Assembly: GCA_003008705.1 (NCBI GenBank)
Contig: PDUO01000023.1
Span: 163,312-227,311 of the forward strand
Origin: Pezicula radicicola
Lineage: Eukaryota; Ascomycota; Leotiomycetes; Helotiales; Dermateaceae
DNA: 64,000 nt
Direction: 5' to 3'
Positions 1 to 11,177 of the stretch are shown one piece after another (position 1 is the first letter of the stretch; the number at the start of each line of letters is the position of its first letter). The notes beneath the pieces were generated by a model. The model worked only from the letters and a program-made list of their open reading frames with translations, ran no database searches and was not told the DNA's origin. The position numbers and the translations under genes were made by a program.

Positions 1-783
1 TTACTAAGTACTTAAAGGACGTTAAATCATAAAGCTGAATATATAAGCACTTAAATTCGGAAGATAAGAGAATGTATACTAACAACGAAGAGGCTGGATT
101 ATAGTCTGATTTCCATCCTGATATTTAGATAGGACGGGCAAAAGGAGGAAGAAGGATACATGAGATAATACCCCCACCTCAAAACACACCCATTATCAAC
201 CAACGAAGTCTTAAAGTGGAAGAGAAAATATAATTTGAATGGCTAGAAACGTTGTGACACAGGAAAGACTGCTATATTATATTTTGCCCTGTCAAAAACA
301 GCGAGATTGAGTTTAGTAACATAGTCATTTGCTCTAGCGTACCGCATTCACTCTTCCGCGTTGAAAATAAGTGGGCTGTGAATCCATAGCCTCGGGCACA
401 AATCCAACACTGACATTCCCAAAACAACCTCAAATTTTCTGAATCGCACAAGAATCTTTCTCCAATACTTGGCAAGCCACCAACTTTTCTTCTAGCAACC
501 AATTGCAAGCATTGTGTACTGCCTCGTAAGTTAAACTCCACCTAACGCTCATTTTACTCCAGCTCCCGCCATAATTACAATTCGTCAAGTTGCGCTGCAT
601 ATTCCACGGCTGCTCATTGCTGTACTATTGCCTTGGAATACTATGCGTTACGTCATCTTGAGCTTTACCAAGCTCTCGTGGACATCTCATTTACTATGGC
701 GATTGCGCATGCCATTAGTTTCACACACATAGAAAATATAAGACTAACAGAAAACGCAGAAAACACTCGACGCCCATCCCATA
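1..783. other. intergenic, left edge to first paralog
   Basis: No convincing coding signal. The AT-rich sequence holds only short random ORFs. The part just before 784 resembles the region before the second paralog at 2265 (both have a GCTCAT-type stretch followed by a CTTTAC/CTTGG context), so it is probably the duplicated promoter/5' region. Confidence 0.5.
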
Positions 784-1332
784 ATGTCTCCTCCAACACC
801 GAATTCACCCATGCCTACACACTCACAGGTCACCAAGAAACATATGAGATGCCGAATACACATCAGAAGCACCAACGTAGCTACAACATCTTCAGAAACA
901 AGCACCAGTCATCACCCAAGCGAGAAGTCAACAAAACATGTAGCCATAAAGAATTCACACCAAAATCGCAGCACCTCAAGCAAAGATCAACTCAAGCACC
1001 ACAAGTCCCATCGAGGTCTAGACCTGACTCAATCCTCGGAGACAGCCCCACCAGGAACCATACAGGAAGATAAAAAAGACTGGGAACTAGTCGATGAGAA
1101 TGTTATTGATAAAGACTGGGTCAGGATTCCTTCTCAGAAGATGCCCGGTGGAAAGAAGGACAATAAGAGCAAGGGCGCTCCTCCAGCTACTAGCGCTAGC
1201 TTTTCTCCTCTTGCAGCTGTTCTCATCTTACTCGGAAAAGACTCGGTTGAGAAGAAGGAAGAAGGAGAAGACGGAAACGAGGCAGACTATGAGGAGAGTG
1301 ACGAGGACGAGAATAAATGGGTTGAGGTTTGA
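784..1332 (+). CDS. hypothetical acidic-tail protein, tandem paralog 1
   Basis: Single-exon ORF of 182 aa with no family I recognise. The N-terminal half is rich in Ser, Thr, His and Pro and looks disordered. Around residues 100-115 lies the motif DWELVDENVIDKDWVRI. A short hydrophobic stretch (LAAVLILLG) and DSVE follow, and then a very acidic tail (DYEESDEDENKWVEV). The same order of motifs is found in the next gene (DWEFVDAEPIDKNRVKV, LLGGDSVE, acidic tail), so the two are tandem duplicates. There is no signal peptide. The start was chosen because it gives an N-terminus comparable to the paralog (MSPPTP versus MSSQTA); an overlapping frame starting at 633 is not supported by the paralog. 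Function unknown. Confidence 0.55.
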   Translation: MSPPTPNSPMPTHSQVTKKHMRCRIHIRSTNVATTSSETSTSHHPSEKSTKHVAIKNSHQNRSTSSKDQLKHHKSHRGLDLTQSSETAPPGTIQEDKKDWELVDENVIDKDWVRIPSQKMPGGKKDNKSKGAPPATSASFSPLAAVLILLGKDSVEKKEEGEDGNEADYEESDEDENKWVEV

Positions 1333-2264
1333 GTTACTCGGATTAAGTGGATAACTCAATTCAGTTTCGGGATGAGAAGAAATGAATTAAACCAGACATA
1401 TGGATAGATAAATGATAAACTGTTGATATGATCTTTCACCATCCCTGGAGCCGAAAAGCCAAGTATTTCCTCGGTTAGCATTCACGGCATTTAAGGCATC
1501 ACACTCCAATTCGAAGACACACACCGAACCAACCAAAGCATGCAAAAGACATCTCAAGCCATATTATAATATTATACGGTCTCCCATCATATTCTCCACA
1601 ACTAGGTAGCCATAAATACTTAACCTAAGCGAGCACCTCCAAACTCTCGAAACAAAATTCCCTCTTTTTACACACACCACCAAGGTTTTCTCTCTACAAA
1701 AACTCTTTCGTTGTCATACATGTCCCATATTTTATCTGATATGCTCCGATACCGCAATTACATCACTGCAGCGTCGCGCTAACATACCACATTCACCCAT
1801 TCACAAATTCATCATGTCCAACCCTCGGCAAAACTCGCGCAAAGTATGAATCTAATCTTACAATATCGCACTAAATCAAATATTGACATCTCCAAATACA
1901 ACCTCACAATTTCCCAACTTCCATACTTTTTACACTAGAATACCTTCGCCAGAAGCTCTTTATACCCAATCTTCAACAAATTCCAACCAGCAATCGCACA
2001 GTTCTTACATAGCGCAGTAAGTCAAGCTCCATATCACGACCATCTGCATTCAACTCGAATTGCCCTGCACTGAGTTGCATATCCCGCATTGGCTCATCGC
2101 AGTGCCTTTACACTAAACCTAGATATCAATCTACGGTCTTTCTATGGATTGCACTACTCCTACCACCCATTCCCTGCGCACTCCATTCCCACACACAGCC
2201 AAAGTAGTAACACTAACAACAACTCACAGAATCCCAAGTCCCCAACAACCAACCCACAAACAAA
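1333..2264. other. spacer between tandem paralogs
   Basis: About 0.9 kb of AT-rich, CA-rich sequence. Just after the first stop is a stretch (gagttactcgg...ggataactca) that matches the start of the 3' region of the second paralog. The last 200 bases are probably the promoter and 5'UTR of the second copy. No gene seen. Confidence 0.5.
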
Positions 2265-2855
2265 ATGTCTTCTCAAACCGCAAACACAACCTCAAACCCA
2301 CCCCAACACACGCGCCGCAACGCAATATCCTCATCAAGTACATGCTCCCCAGCAAGCACAGGCGAATTGCAACGGGCGCCAATACGATGCCGACTCTTGT
2401 TCAAGAATTCGGTCCAGAACACAACTGCAAAGGCTGGTAATAGCGAGACTACACATCAGTTGAAGACCCGCGTTCGTATTCTTGGTGGGAATGCTAAAGG
2501 ATCGCTCCCTTCCTCTTCTGTTACTGCTGTTCCTTCGGAAGTAGACGCCTTGAAGCGACAAAGACAACAGCAGCAAGACCAAGAAAACGATTGGGAATTC
2601 GTTGACGCAGAACCTATTGATAAGAACCGGGTTAAAGTCTCTACCTCTAAGAACACAGCCGAAGAGGAAAAGAATAACAAGACCAATAATAATAGGGCAG
2701 CCCTAATCGCAAGCTTGAACTTGCCTCCCGTCTATGAATTTATGCTCCTAGGAGGAGACTCGGTCGAAGACCGACATGGCGGGAAACAGGGAAATGATGT
2801 TCGTTTCGAGGAATACGACGAGGGAGAGGGTATGAAAGAATGGACTAAAATTTGA
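2265..2855 (+). CDS. hypothetical acidic-tail protein, tandem paralog 2
   Basis: Single-exon ORF of 196 aa, paralogous to the gene at 784. Shared blocks in the same order are QENDWEFVDAEPIDKNRVKV (about residues 106-125), a Lys/Asn-rich linker, a short hydrophobic segment ending MLLGGDSVED, and an acidic C-terminus ending WTKI (WVEV in copy 1). The rest has diverged strongly, with low-complexity Ser/Thr/Gln stretches. No signal peptide and no known domain. The 3' flanks of the two genes are also alike (gagtttctcaaattgagtgg versus gagttactcggattaagtgg), which fixes the duplication unit as gene plus flanks. Function unknown; probably a fast-evolving lineage-specific family. Confidence 0.55.
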   Translation: MSSQTANTTSNPPQHTRRNAISSSSTCSPASTGELQRAPIRCRLLFKNSVQNTTAKAGNSETTHQLKTRVRILGGNAKGSLPSSSVTAVPSEVDALKRQRQQQQDQENDWEFVDAEPIDKNRVKVSTSKNTAEEEKNNKTNNNRAALIASLNLPPVYEFMLLGGDSVEDRHGGKQGNDVRFEEYDEGEGMKEWTKI

Positions 2856-3204
2856 GTTTCTCAAATTGAGTGGGTGACTCAGGTTTCTGTTCAGGGGGGA
2901 GGACAAGAGGATATTAGCAAGAGGTGCCTGTATGAATAGCAACGACATTCATTAAGCCGTCTTCTCGCGGGTGACCCTTATTCAATCTTCTATGACCGCA
3001 AAGGTGATGTTACTTATATGCTCTTTATTCCAAAATCCCATCTAGGATTCCCATCAAATATCCTTCTAAACACCAAACCCCTGTTCCTCCCTCGCCCCCT
3101 CACTAACAATTCTTTTCCATATACCCTATCTCAAGTCTATGAAGAAACTGCCCCACTATTATCAGCACACTGAAACTCCGAACGCGCACCAACCCAGCCT
3201 AATA
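2856..3204. other. intergenic
   Basis: The first 30 bases match the 3' flank of paralog 1. The rest is unremarkable AT/CT-rich sequence. Nothing else seen. Confidence 0.4.
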
Positions 3205-3565
3205 TCAATCAATAATATTCTTAACATTAGCATAAGTCCCCGCCACCAGCGTAAAAACACCCAACCCCAAAAATCGCCGCATGAAACCCCAAAAGTAACC
3301 TCCCTCTAATGCCCTCCGTCCAAAAACGAGGATTCGTACTAAACCACAGCAGACTTGGTAAACAGATACCAAGCGGATCCAACCCAAGTGAACCTATGAG
3401 TAAACCGAGAAAGTTGAAGAAAGGAATAGCCCGAAAGTCAATGCCATCGACTCCAAAGAAGACTTCTCCCTCCTCCAAGTTAGTAGTGGAGCCCTGAGGG
3501 CTATATTTCTGACCAATTGCAGCGACATAATAATTAGACGTCTTTTCCGCGGTTAGGGTCTCCAT
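3205..3565 (-). CDS. hypothetical small membrane protein (two-exon model)
   Basis: Proposed exons on the minus strand are 3565-3394 and 3338-3205, with a 55-nt GT..AG intron (3339-3393), giving 101 aa. The N-terminus (METLTAEKTSNYYVAAIGQK) is followed by a hydrophobic stretch (FFNFLGLLI). After the splice come an Arg-rich segment and a second hydrophobic helix (FLGLGVFTLVAGTY) ending NVKNIID. Reading straight through without splicing also gives an open frame of similar hydrophobicity ending YAGGGDLC, so the model is uncertain. No family recognised. Coding status rests only on open frame, composition and a plausible intron. Confidence 0.3.
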
Positions 3566-5017
3566 GAGGTTGAGGCAGCGAACTAAAACAACAAGTAGGG
3601 GGTATCGACACAACAAGAACGATGTTGAGACAGAAGAGTGGGCTTTTTTTTTTTAGGAAGAACTTACCTACCTAGTAACCCAAAATCACTCGTGATGGAA
3701 AGCCTTGTCCCTTTCCGTGGCGATAGTAGTCTGACGATGCTCCTGGAAGACCACTGGATCGTAACTTGGGTTGAGCGAAACGAGCGGTCATCCTTGAAGC
3801 TTCGATTGAGATTCCCCATTCTCCAATGGCCAATGACGCATGAGCATAATCTTCAATCTCACCACTAACTGGCTAGAGGGGAGACAGTAGTTTCTAATGC
3901 TTTGTTATTGCAAAACCTGAGAATATCAATTTCTAGGGGCAAAAGTCGCTCAGTTAGTCCATTATAATCATTCCACTTTTGTACGAAGATTAAGAACAAA
4001 ATGTTCTCCGTATTGACCCTCAAAATTGAAAGGTCCTGCTAGATGGTATAAGATTTCTTGTACTACGAAGAAATTGGCTCAGCAGAGTAGAGGTTGGAAT
4101 CAACGTAAGCAAAGCCGTAAGGGGGGACGCTCGCTTCCCGGATGCATGATTGGCACGCACACTTTCGGAACTCTACCCCCAAAGCTAACCTGTTTTCTCA
4201 ACATCTCCGTGCCAATCTTCCTCCATCTTTCATCCACCAGGTGGCAAATATGGCCGACAGGACACAATGTAGATGATGTCTAGTTGAGTATGATAAGAAC
4301 GCAAACGAAAGCGAGATAACAACACGAAGCCAGCAGATGCCTACGATGCTGCTATACAATCGCAATGTAAGATAGTCTCTATCTTCTGTGGTAATGCGAA
4401 GACTAACAGCATGGCTCTCCGGAAGAGTATGTAGGTGCACCAATTACTGTGCAGCTGGTGTATCGACAATTCAGAGAGGAGGAGTGTATTGGATTGACAT
4501 GTGTCATCGCGGACGCGTTGAAGGCATCGTAGCCAAAAATAATGTAGAACAGTCACAGGAAGCACCACATGACATTTGAAAAGTCAGCGCTATCCTCTTT
4601 ATTTCGTCCGCCGAGTGGTAGTCAATTTAGCGACGTATTGAGGCAGGTCTTATTATTTACTTACCTGAAATTCTATTAGCCCTGGAACTTGACAGGCTTC
4701 AGCATGTGAGACGGGTAAACCAATACTCCGAAGTGGATAACCACAAGATGTTGCAGGCTGTGCCACAATGTAGCATACAGTAAGACAGCCTATTTGGTGT
4801 AATAGATGATGACTCCAGGCCCCCCCGATATGCCCGCATTCAGTGATGCTCCGCGGAGCCCCGAGTCCGAGTCCGAGACCGACACCGACGGACATAGACA
4901 TAGACATACTTTACAGGTAGTATAAGTAGACGTCTCCTTACTTCTATTACCTGCAATAATTCATTTTAAACACACATCAAAAATACTTGCAGTATCCAAA
5001 AAAGCCTCGAAGACACA
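3566..5017. other. intergenic, promoter side of O-methyltransferase
   Basis: No gene supported; the short ORFs here have no coding character. Near 4860-4912 there is a run of degenerate hexamers (ccgagt, ccgaga, ccgaca, then gacata repeats), about 100 bases before the next start codon, on the promoter side of the O-methyltransferase. Confidence 0.45.
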
Positions 5018-6379
5018 ATGAGTCTTTCCATCTCCGACGTTATCAACTCAATCAATGGAATCGCAGATTCTCCCAACCTTCAGGAAGAGGACCGCGTAGC
5101 TCTCCTTTCTGCTACGACAAGGTTACGGTCAAAAATAGAGAATGCGCGTGAAGCGACTTTCAGATATATTCTTGCTGTATGATGCTTTTCTACCCGTAAC
5201 CGCTCGTCATACTGGATTGGATGCTGATTTTGAATCTCCCATAGCCTCAGCAACCCATCGCTCTAAGATTAGCAATTGATATGAAGCTTTTCGATGCTGC
5301 AGCCTCTTTGTCTCCAAGCGGAAGCACCTTTACGATTGACGATCTCGTTTCCGAGACGGGTGCAGACCCCTTACTTGTTGGTAAGTGGCAGATTTCAAAG
5401 ACCTAGGGATGGAGAAATATTGACGTCATTAGTCCGAATTGTGAGATTCCTTGTGGGCATGGGAATCTTTGAGGAGATAGCACCAAGAACCTTTAAGTCA
5501 ACACCCATCGGCAGTGCTTATGTTACAGCATCTCCACTTGCACAAGGTGTCATTCACATGTACGTTCAGTCTCTTATTCTCATTGTCTCTAACTAACGAG
5601 CAATTCTCAGGACCTCCCAAAACGAAGTCATCTCTGCCCTACCAGCCTATTTTTCAAATAATGGATATCAGAACCCCGGAGATGCCTATGACGGCCCTTT
5701 TCAGTACGCCCGCAACACCAAACTTCATTCGTTCGATTGGCTCGCCACCCAACCAAAACTCCAACACGCATGCAATATCACAATGGGAATAGCACGCTCA
5801 ACACGCACTCAGCTCTGGTTCCAATACTTTCCGGTCTCCTCAAAGTTGCTCGTAAAAGAACCTTCAGACCCCGTTCTCGTCGACATCGGCGGTGGAGTCG
5901 GTCACGACCTCATCAGGTTCAAAGATCATAATCCATCCCTTACTGGTAAACTCATAGTGCAAGATATCCCCGTCGTCGTAGAGAGTATTACAGACCTACC
6001 AGCAGGAATTGAGGCCATGAAACACGATTTCTTTGCTCCACAGCCCATCAAAGGCGCAAAAGCCTACTATCTAGGCAATGTTATACACGACTGGCCCGAT
6101 AAGCAAGCACTCCAAATCCTAAGCCATATCAAAGAAGCTATGACAGAAGAATCCATTCTCCTCATCAACGAAAATACCCTCCCCGAAGAGAATGTACCGT
6201 TAAATTCAGCAATAGCCGATCTAATTATGATGGCAAACTTCTCGGCTCTGGAACGTACTGAAGCTCAATTCAAAGCTCTCTTAGAAGATGCTGGTTTTGT
6301 GCTCGTCAAGGCTTGGGCTCCTGCTGAGGCGGCAAACGGTGAGGGAAGGAGGTTATTCGAGGCTGTGATTAAGAAGTAG
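5018..6379 (+). CDS. O-methyltransferase, SAM-dependent (plant/fungal secondary-metabolite type)
   Basis: Exons 5018-5176, 5245-5380, 5433-5559 and 5611-6379 join to 396 aa. The N-terminal part (about 1-190) is the dimerisation/substrate domain. The C-terminal Methyltransf_2 fold carries the SAM-binding glycine motif VDIGGGVGHD (about 228-238), the acidic QDIP after the next strand, and NVIHDWPD (about 297), whose His is the catalytic base position of this family. LLINENTLPE and AQFKALLEDAGF complete the fold. Family members methylate phenolic hydroxyls of polyketides and related metabolites (sterigmatocystin 8-O-methyltransferase type); the substrate cannot be read from sequence. No polyketide synthase or other cluster gene is adjacent, so it is an orphan tailoring enzyme here. 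It appears intact, with normal length for the family. Confidence 0.88.
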
Positions 6380-6736
6380 GGGTTGGTCCGGTTGGATTTG
6401 TTTGGCGGAAAAGTGTATGATACCCGGTGCATAACTCACCTCAATATATTCGAAATTGTCTACTTAAAATATTGCGAAAGAAATCTAGTTGGACAATGTT
6501 TGCTTAGTAGCAGCGGCATGGGCTGTGCTAAAGAAATACCCACTCAAAATCGCCGCCACCAGACTGTTCAACCCCAAACCCCAGAACAATTCTAGGTTGC
6601 CAACCCGGCAGAAAACTTCGAACATTCAAGCCATGTCTCTGCTCGGAATCAAATACTTAGAATCGAATCACTAAAACAAGTTACGTCTTTGCCTAGGAAC
6701 CAAAGTACGCGAATCGAATAATTAAATCACGTCTCT
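6380..6736. other. intergenic, 3' of O-methyltransferase
   Basis: A short region containing two related copies of a segment (aatcaaatacttagaatcga and accaaagtacgcgaatcgaa context, about 6645-6720), which looks like a partial local duplication before the minisatellite. No gene. Confidence 0.35.
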
Positions 6737-6976
6737 TCAACTCATCTCTCTACTACTCATCTCTCTACTACTCATCTCTCTACTACTCATCTCTCTACTA
6801 CTCATCTCTCTACTACTCATCTCTCTACTACTCANNNNNNNNNNNNNNNNNNNNNNNNNNNNNNNNNNNNNNNNNNNNNTCATCTCTCTACTACTCATCT
6901 CTCTACTACTCATCTCTCTACTACTCATCTCTCTACTACTCATCTCTCTACTACTCATCTCTCTACTACTCATCAC
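6737..6976. repeat. 15-bp minisatellite (catctctctactact) interrupted by Ns
   Basis: Perfect tandem copies of a 15-bp pyrimidine-rich unit lie on both sides of a run of 45 Ns (6835-6879). Six copies can be read on the left and about six on the right. The reverse strand is therefore open in all these units (repeated SSREM), which is an artefact of a period divisible by three. The Ns are an assembly gap inside the array; the true copy number is unknown. Confidence 0.95.
6835..6879. other. assembly gap (45 N)
   Basis: A run of 45 Ns. The repeat phase on the right side is displaced by 3 bases relative to the left, so the gap is not an in-phase multiple of the 15-bp unit. Its length is probably an estimate. 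Confidence 0.95.
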
Positions 6977-8618
6977 AACAATCTATGGTCAAACTGTGTA
7001 AGTACCTATACAAACATAAATAGTTTCCTCATAAGTATAGCAATCATGGAATTAATTATGGCAAATAAGTGTTGCAAGCAGTCTGGGTCTATAAAAGCTT
7101 TAGAGCTGCAGAAAATGAGTTGCAGTTTACTTCTTCTTCATTCAATTTATATGAAATAGCTCGTATATTTTATAATATATCACTAGCTCTTGAGACTTCT
7201 CCTTCAGTGGTTGCAAACTCTGTGCTTCAGTAAAAGAGCTATTAAGTGATTTCACAACTTTTACCTTTCAGCTAAGCTAAATGCACTTTGCAAAAATATG
7301 CTTAAAAACAGTACATTCCTTCCTCATATAACCCTGTAACCTCGAATATAAAATTCTACGAAGTATTTGGCAGGCTCCCACAGCACCAATTTACGCAACT
7401 ATCATTCAGAAGATCAACTACTATACTCTATTCTTCCAGATGACGAAGCAATCTGACAGACGTTGCACAGAACTAGCTTGAGATGAAAGAGCGCGGGCTC
7501 CTTGTTTCAAGAGATGGAAATGAGGGAAATTGAGAGACTTCTTCAGGATGATAAGGGCAAAGCCTCCTAGATTCCGAAGCCGATCTACAATCAAGCTAAT
7601 GATTCCGACTGTGAATTGAGAATCCTATAGACCTTCCTTAGCACCTCGAATTCTATTGTCTATGGTAAACCTCTCATTGGCTTTATGAAAAATACTCCCA
7701 GAATAATAGAGCTCTGCAAGCAAAATATCTAAGACGTCTAGAGAGGGGGGGAAGCACAGGTAGCAGCAGGAACTTGAGAATAAGAAACGAACTCAGGAAA
7801 TGTGTATTTGTCACCCTTCAAGACTAAGATTTCACGCAGTGAGTAAATACCATATTTCCTCGCTATATCTTTCGTTGCCCTTTTATTTTGGTGTTCTACT
7901 TCTTCGTTTTCGTAGCATTCTTTAAGCTTAATTTGTTGGCATCTAAGTTAAAATAGTTAGTGCATTCGCGGTTTCTGGACTAGTCGTGAAAACCAAGTCT
8001 TTCTCTGTGAATATTTGACGTCCAGAATTTTTGAGTATTACTGTTCTGTCTGAAAGATGGATATAGGTCCCCAACGACTTTCGACATGGCAACACCAAGC
8101 GCCTGTGTGATATTGAAATTGATCCTAATGGCAAGTTGCGCAACGAGGCAGCAATGAGAAATAAATCACTACCAAGGGGGTAAAGCATGTGTAAAAGAGA
8201 AAATATCTTTTCCCATTTATAGTCAAGTCCTTGTTACTTAATAACAAGAGCATTAAGGCTGACAAGAAAGCTAGTAAGCTTATAAAGACACTCTGGAATA
8301 GATTACTTGCTCCATTCTTAGTTATTTGCAATTGAAATTGGTTCATAATCTCCAAAACATTCCAGCGTAAAAACCGACGGTTCATGTTATATAGAAATCT
8401 TTTCAAGTACACAACTCTCTAACGGAGAGTATAGCGGTGAATCTGTATTGGAACGATGTACCATGATATCAAAATGTTCACCAATCTTGTAGCTTGCGGT
8501 CAGGTGGCCTAACGCTTTCTTCGCCGAGAACACTGTCTCCTAGACTCTCCTCGGCCCTTCTTCCTGTTGATATGCGGACGAGCATCTTCTTCATGCCTGT
8601 TCACTGCGCACTTTTAAG
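6977..8618. other. gene-poor AT-rich stretch
   Basis: Low-GC sequence full of stops in all frames. Two short overlapping minus-strand ORFs (7943-8188 and 8125-8412) have hydrophobic, repetitive content and no recognisable domain. I see no intact gene, terminal repeats or transposase motif. It may be old decayed repeat DNA. Confidence 0.4.
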
Positions 8619-10336
8619 ATGGTTGAATCCACTTCACTTAAGCTTGGCATTACTTACGCCATGGCATCGCAAAACAAGGCCCAAGCTGGGCTTGACTTCG
8701 ACACCTTCGTTATCACTACCCAGCCTGATGGATACCTGCGCAAGGAAACAGACCCTACGAAAGCCATAATCAGTTGCGACAGATTACACCGCAAAACCAA
8801 CACCTCCAACGAATTGATAGCAAATCCGAGATTCGTTTTAGCAAGCTGTCTATTTCAAGTCCACCCGATGAACAGACCTCGGTCAGCGACTTGATTCTCG
8901 CCATTGCCGTGCGCGTATTAGTCTCATCATATGTTGCATATCGTAACGCTGTCTAAAATCAATGTACCTACCCCCTCCACGTGTTTATTAGACCACAAAT
9001 TAATAACCGCCAGCAATGCACTAGCACTGGCACTGGCCTACCTCGAATCGTCCTTTCGGTCTTTGGGTCTTTGGGATGTAGGGGATTAGGGCGTCTATTC
9101 ACTAATTGGGCGAATGGTGCTTTAGATTGGATTGGATTGGTCTTGGGTGGAAACATAGTGCGCGCTGCTTTTAATTGGAAAATTCGGACAGACTCGAAAA
9201 CAAGGAATTGTACAAGCCACCAAGTCCAACAATAATCTAACCTATAAGACTGCCGGTACTAATGCACGAAATCTGTCACCGGCAACATCCAACACTACAT
9301 CGAGCAACCAGACAGTTCCAAGCAAGACAATACCCAATCCAACTGGCAACAGCAAGCCGCCTAACAAGTCTGGTAAGTCCTTTTTATGGAAAAGTGGTCT
9401 CCAACTCAACTAAAGTGATTGTAGAAGAAGAGATTCTACACGAGAAACCGCGAGCGAATCTAGTGACTTTCGTAAACGCTTTGGACGGGGGTCGCAGATT
9501 TCTTAAGGGGAGTGCCACAGATGTCGAGGCACTCTCCCGAGATCTTCTGCAACATCAATACAGGCAAAAGGCGCGACGGCCGGGATCACGAACTAGTTCT
9601 TCTTTCCATCACTGTTCTTTCGAAAAGGTGGGTATATGTCTTCAACATCTTAGAGCTTCGTGAGGAGACGTTCAACACCAAAGGCCCTGAAAATGTGACC
9701 CTGAGATTTCTTCTGGAAAGTAATGAATGGGCGACAATTTGGTGGCACCAACATGGGATTAGAGATCTCTTTGGGTAACGTACGGTATACACCTCCAAGT
9801 AGTTTTGGATTTACAACAGATGGCGATCTTGACAGGTGAATTTAGTTGGACCAAACGACCGAAACTCCACGACGCGATGACGAAGTACTCAAAGGCTTAG
9901 ATGGATGCCGAAGAACTAGACTCATGGACCAGGCGAAACGCAACGCCGCGAGCTTCTGGAAGAAGGCTAAAAACTTCCAAGGACAACATGGCCCGACCTA
10001 CCTCAACGAAGTCAAGCATGCGGCCCGAGATACGTCTCAATTGCCGATGCTTATGACTGAATTGTACCAAGCGACTGCTCTGTCTAGAAACCGAAATATG
10101 AGAGCATTTTTGGTACAACAGTCAAGACTTGAGACTGCCAAGGGAAGAATTGAGGGCTACGAGAACTAGAAGGGCGACGCTCTTCTGCCACCAGAATATG
10201 CTACCCTTGGTGCTGTCGAAGATCTTGCCGAGTTTAACTTTGCTGACTTCGCCAACTTTGATGAGAAGAGCTTGAAGTTCTTCGACGACTTCCTTGTGGA
10301 GGGAACCAGAGTTCATAGCCCCGTCTTGGAGGCCTA
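8619..10336 (+). pseudogene. decayed multi-exon hypothetical gene
   Basis: Several blocks read as coding but cannot be joined. 8619-8770 gives MVESTSLKLGITYAMASQNK followed by LDFDTFVITTQPDGYL. 9240-9372 gives a Ser/Thr/Asn-rich segment ending PNPTGNSKPPNKSG and is followed by a good intron (9373-9424). 9425 onward gives EEEILHEKPRANLVTFVNAL. A +1 frame change near 9550 leads to GRDHELVLLSITVLSKRWVY, ending at 9774 with IWWHQHGIRDLFG. A frame change then leads to 9846-10166, a TAG stop (10167-10169), and an open in-frame continuation to 10336 (DLAEFNFADFANFDEKSLKF). At least two frameshifts and one stop break the frame. Codon choice is gene-like, so this is a decayed gene, not random ORFs. 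Family not recognised. Confidence 0.45.
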
Positions 10337-11084
10337 GCTGTGTCTGAGCAGCCTTTGAAGATTGAAGATGGAATGAGATGGGACTGCGGATTGGGAAATT
10401 AATAAGACTTGGCTATACATATTTTCAAATTATGGAGAAATGGGACAATATATGAATGCTGCATGGAGATCACTAATATCCTCCGATAGATGAATGCCTT
10501 GGTCGTGTGATTTCAATCCTTTTCACATTTCCTCATTGTGCTTCCTTTCTGATAGTCTTTATGTTTATCCAAATATAGCAAGCCTCCTAAAATTATATCC
10601 TGCTCTAAGGGCATTAAAGCTGGCGATTCTCCTGGTACTCCCAAGCACGTTCAAATGGTTAGAGCCTAGATAAGGAGTGGACAGAAGTCACAGAAACCGC
10701 CATCCTTACATCTCACGGGTGCTGCAGAAGAGGGAGGATTTGGGTTTTTGACTTAATAAAAGGTTGACAAATGACTGAAAGGGAAGGTCTAGCAAACTTG
10801 TACAATGGGCGGAAGATTCATAGACTTCTGGAATATGGGTCCGAAGGACTACGATTTTGAGGTTGGGTACTTGCGGATGGTAGTGGTGATAAAACAATGG
10901 AAAGCATGCAACTTGGACATTGTAGAGAGAATAATAATAAGCCAGTACTTACGCTAAGTATATGCCTATGCAAAGCCAACAATATTTAAAGCAGCTCTTC
11001 AAATTTTCTGTTCTTTTAAAATTGATGTATTAATGTTCCCTACATAGCTTTGAAAAAGCGGTTGTGCTTCAACAAACAAGCAAA
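10337..11084. other. intergenic
   Basis: No gene seen. A minus-strand ORF at 10706-10897 lacks coding character. The stretch ends at the tRNA gene. Confidence 0.4.
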
Positions 11085-11156
11085 AGCAACATGGCGCAGC
11101 GGAAGCGCGCCGGGCTCATAACCCGGAGGTCCCCCGATCGAAACGGGGTGTTGCTA
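11085..11156 (+). tRNA. initiator tRNA-Met (CAT), no intron
   Basis: A full cloverleaf: acceptor AGCAACA pairs perfectly with TGTTGCT, D stem GCGC/GCGC, anticodon stem CCGGG/CCCGG with loop CTCATAA (anticodon CAT at 11117-11119), T stem CCCCG/CGGGG with loop ATCGAAA, discriminator A. Initiator features are all present: A1:U72 first pair, three consecutive G:C pairs at the base of the anticodon stem (GGG/CCC), and A54 instead of T54 in the T loop. It is the tRNA that starts translation with eIF2. A T-run (ttttttt at about 11170) follows as Pol III terminator. Confidence 0.96.
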
Positions 11157-11167
11157 AAACCTTTAAT

Positions 11168-11177
11168 CTCTTTTTTT
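11168..11177 (+). terminator. Pol III terminator of initiator tRNA-Met
   Basis: A run of seven Ts starting about 14 bases after the tRNA 3' end, typical for RNA polymerase III termination. Confidence 0.6.

Noticed and set aside
6737..6976. Open reading frame of repeated SSREM on the minus strand
   Set aside because: Direct product of a 15-bp minisatellite with period divisible by three and Ns translated as X; no flanking coding sequence.
6737..6976. CRISPR-like array
   Set aside because: Units are contiguous 15-mers without spacers, in a eukaryotic genome; a plain minisatellite.
7943..8412. Possible retroelement fragment on the minus strand
   Set aside because: Hydrophobic, low-complexity frames without reverse-transcriptase or integrase motifs.
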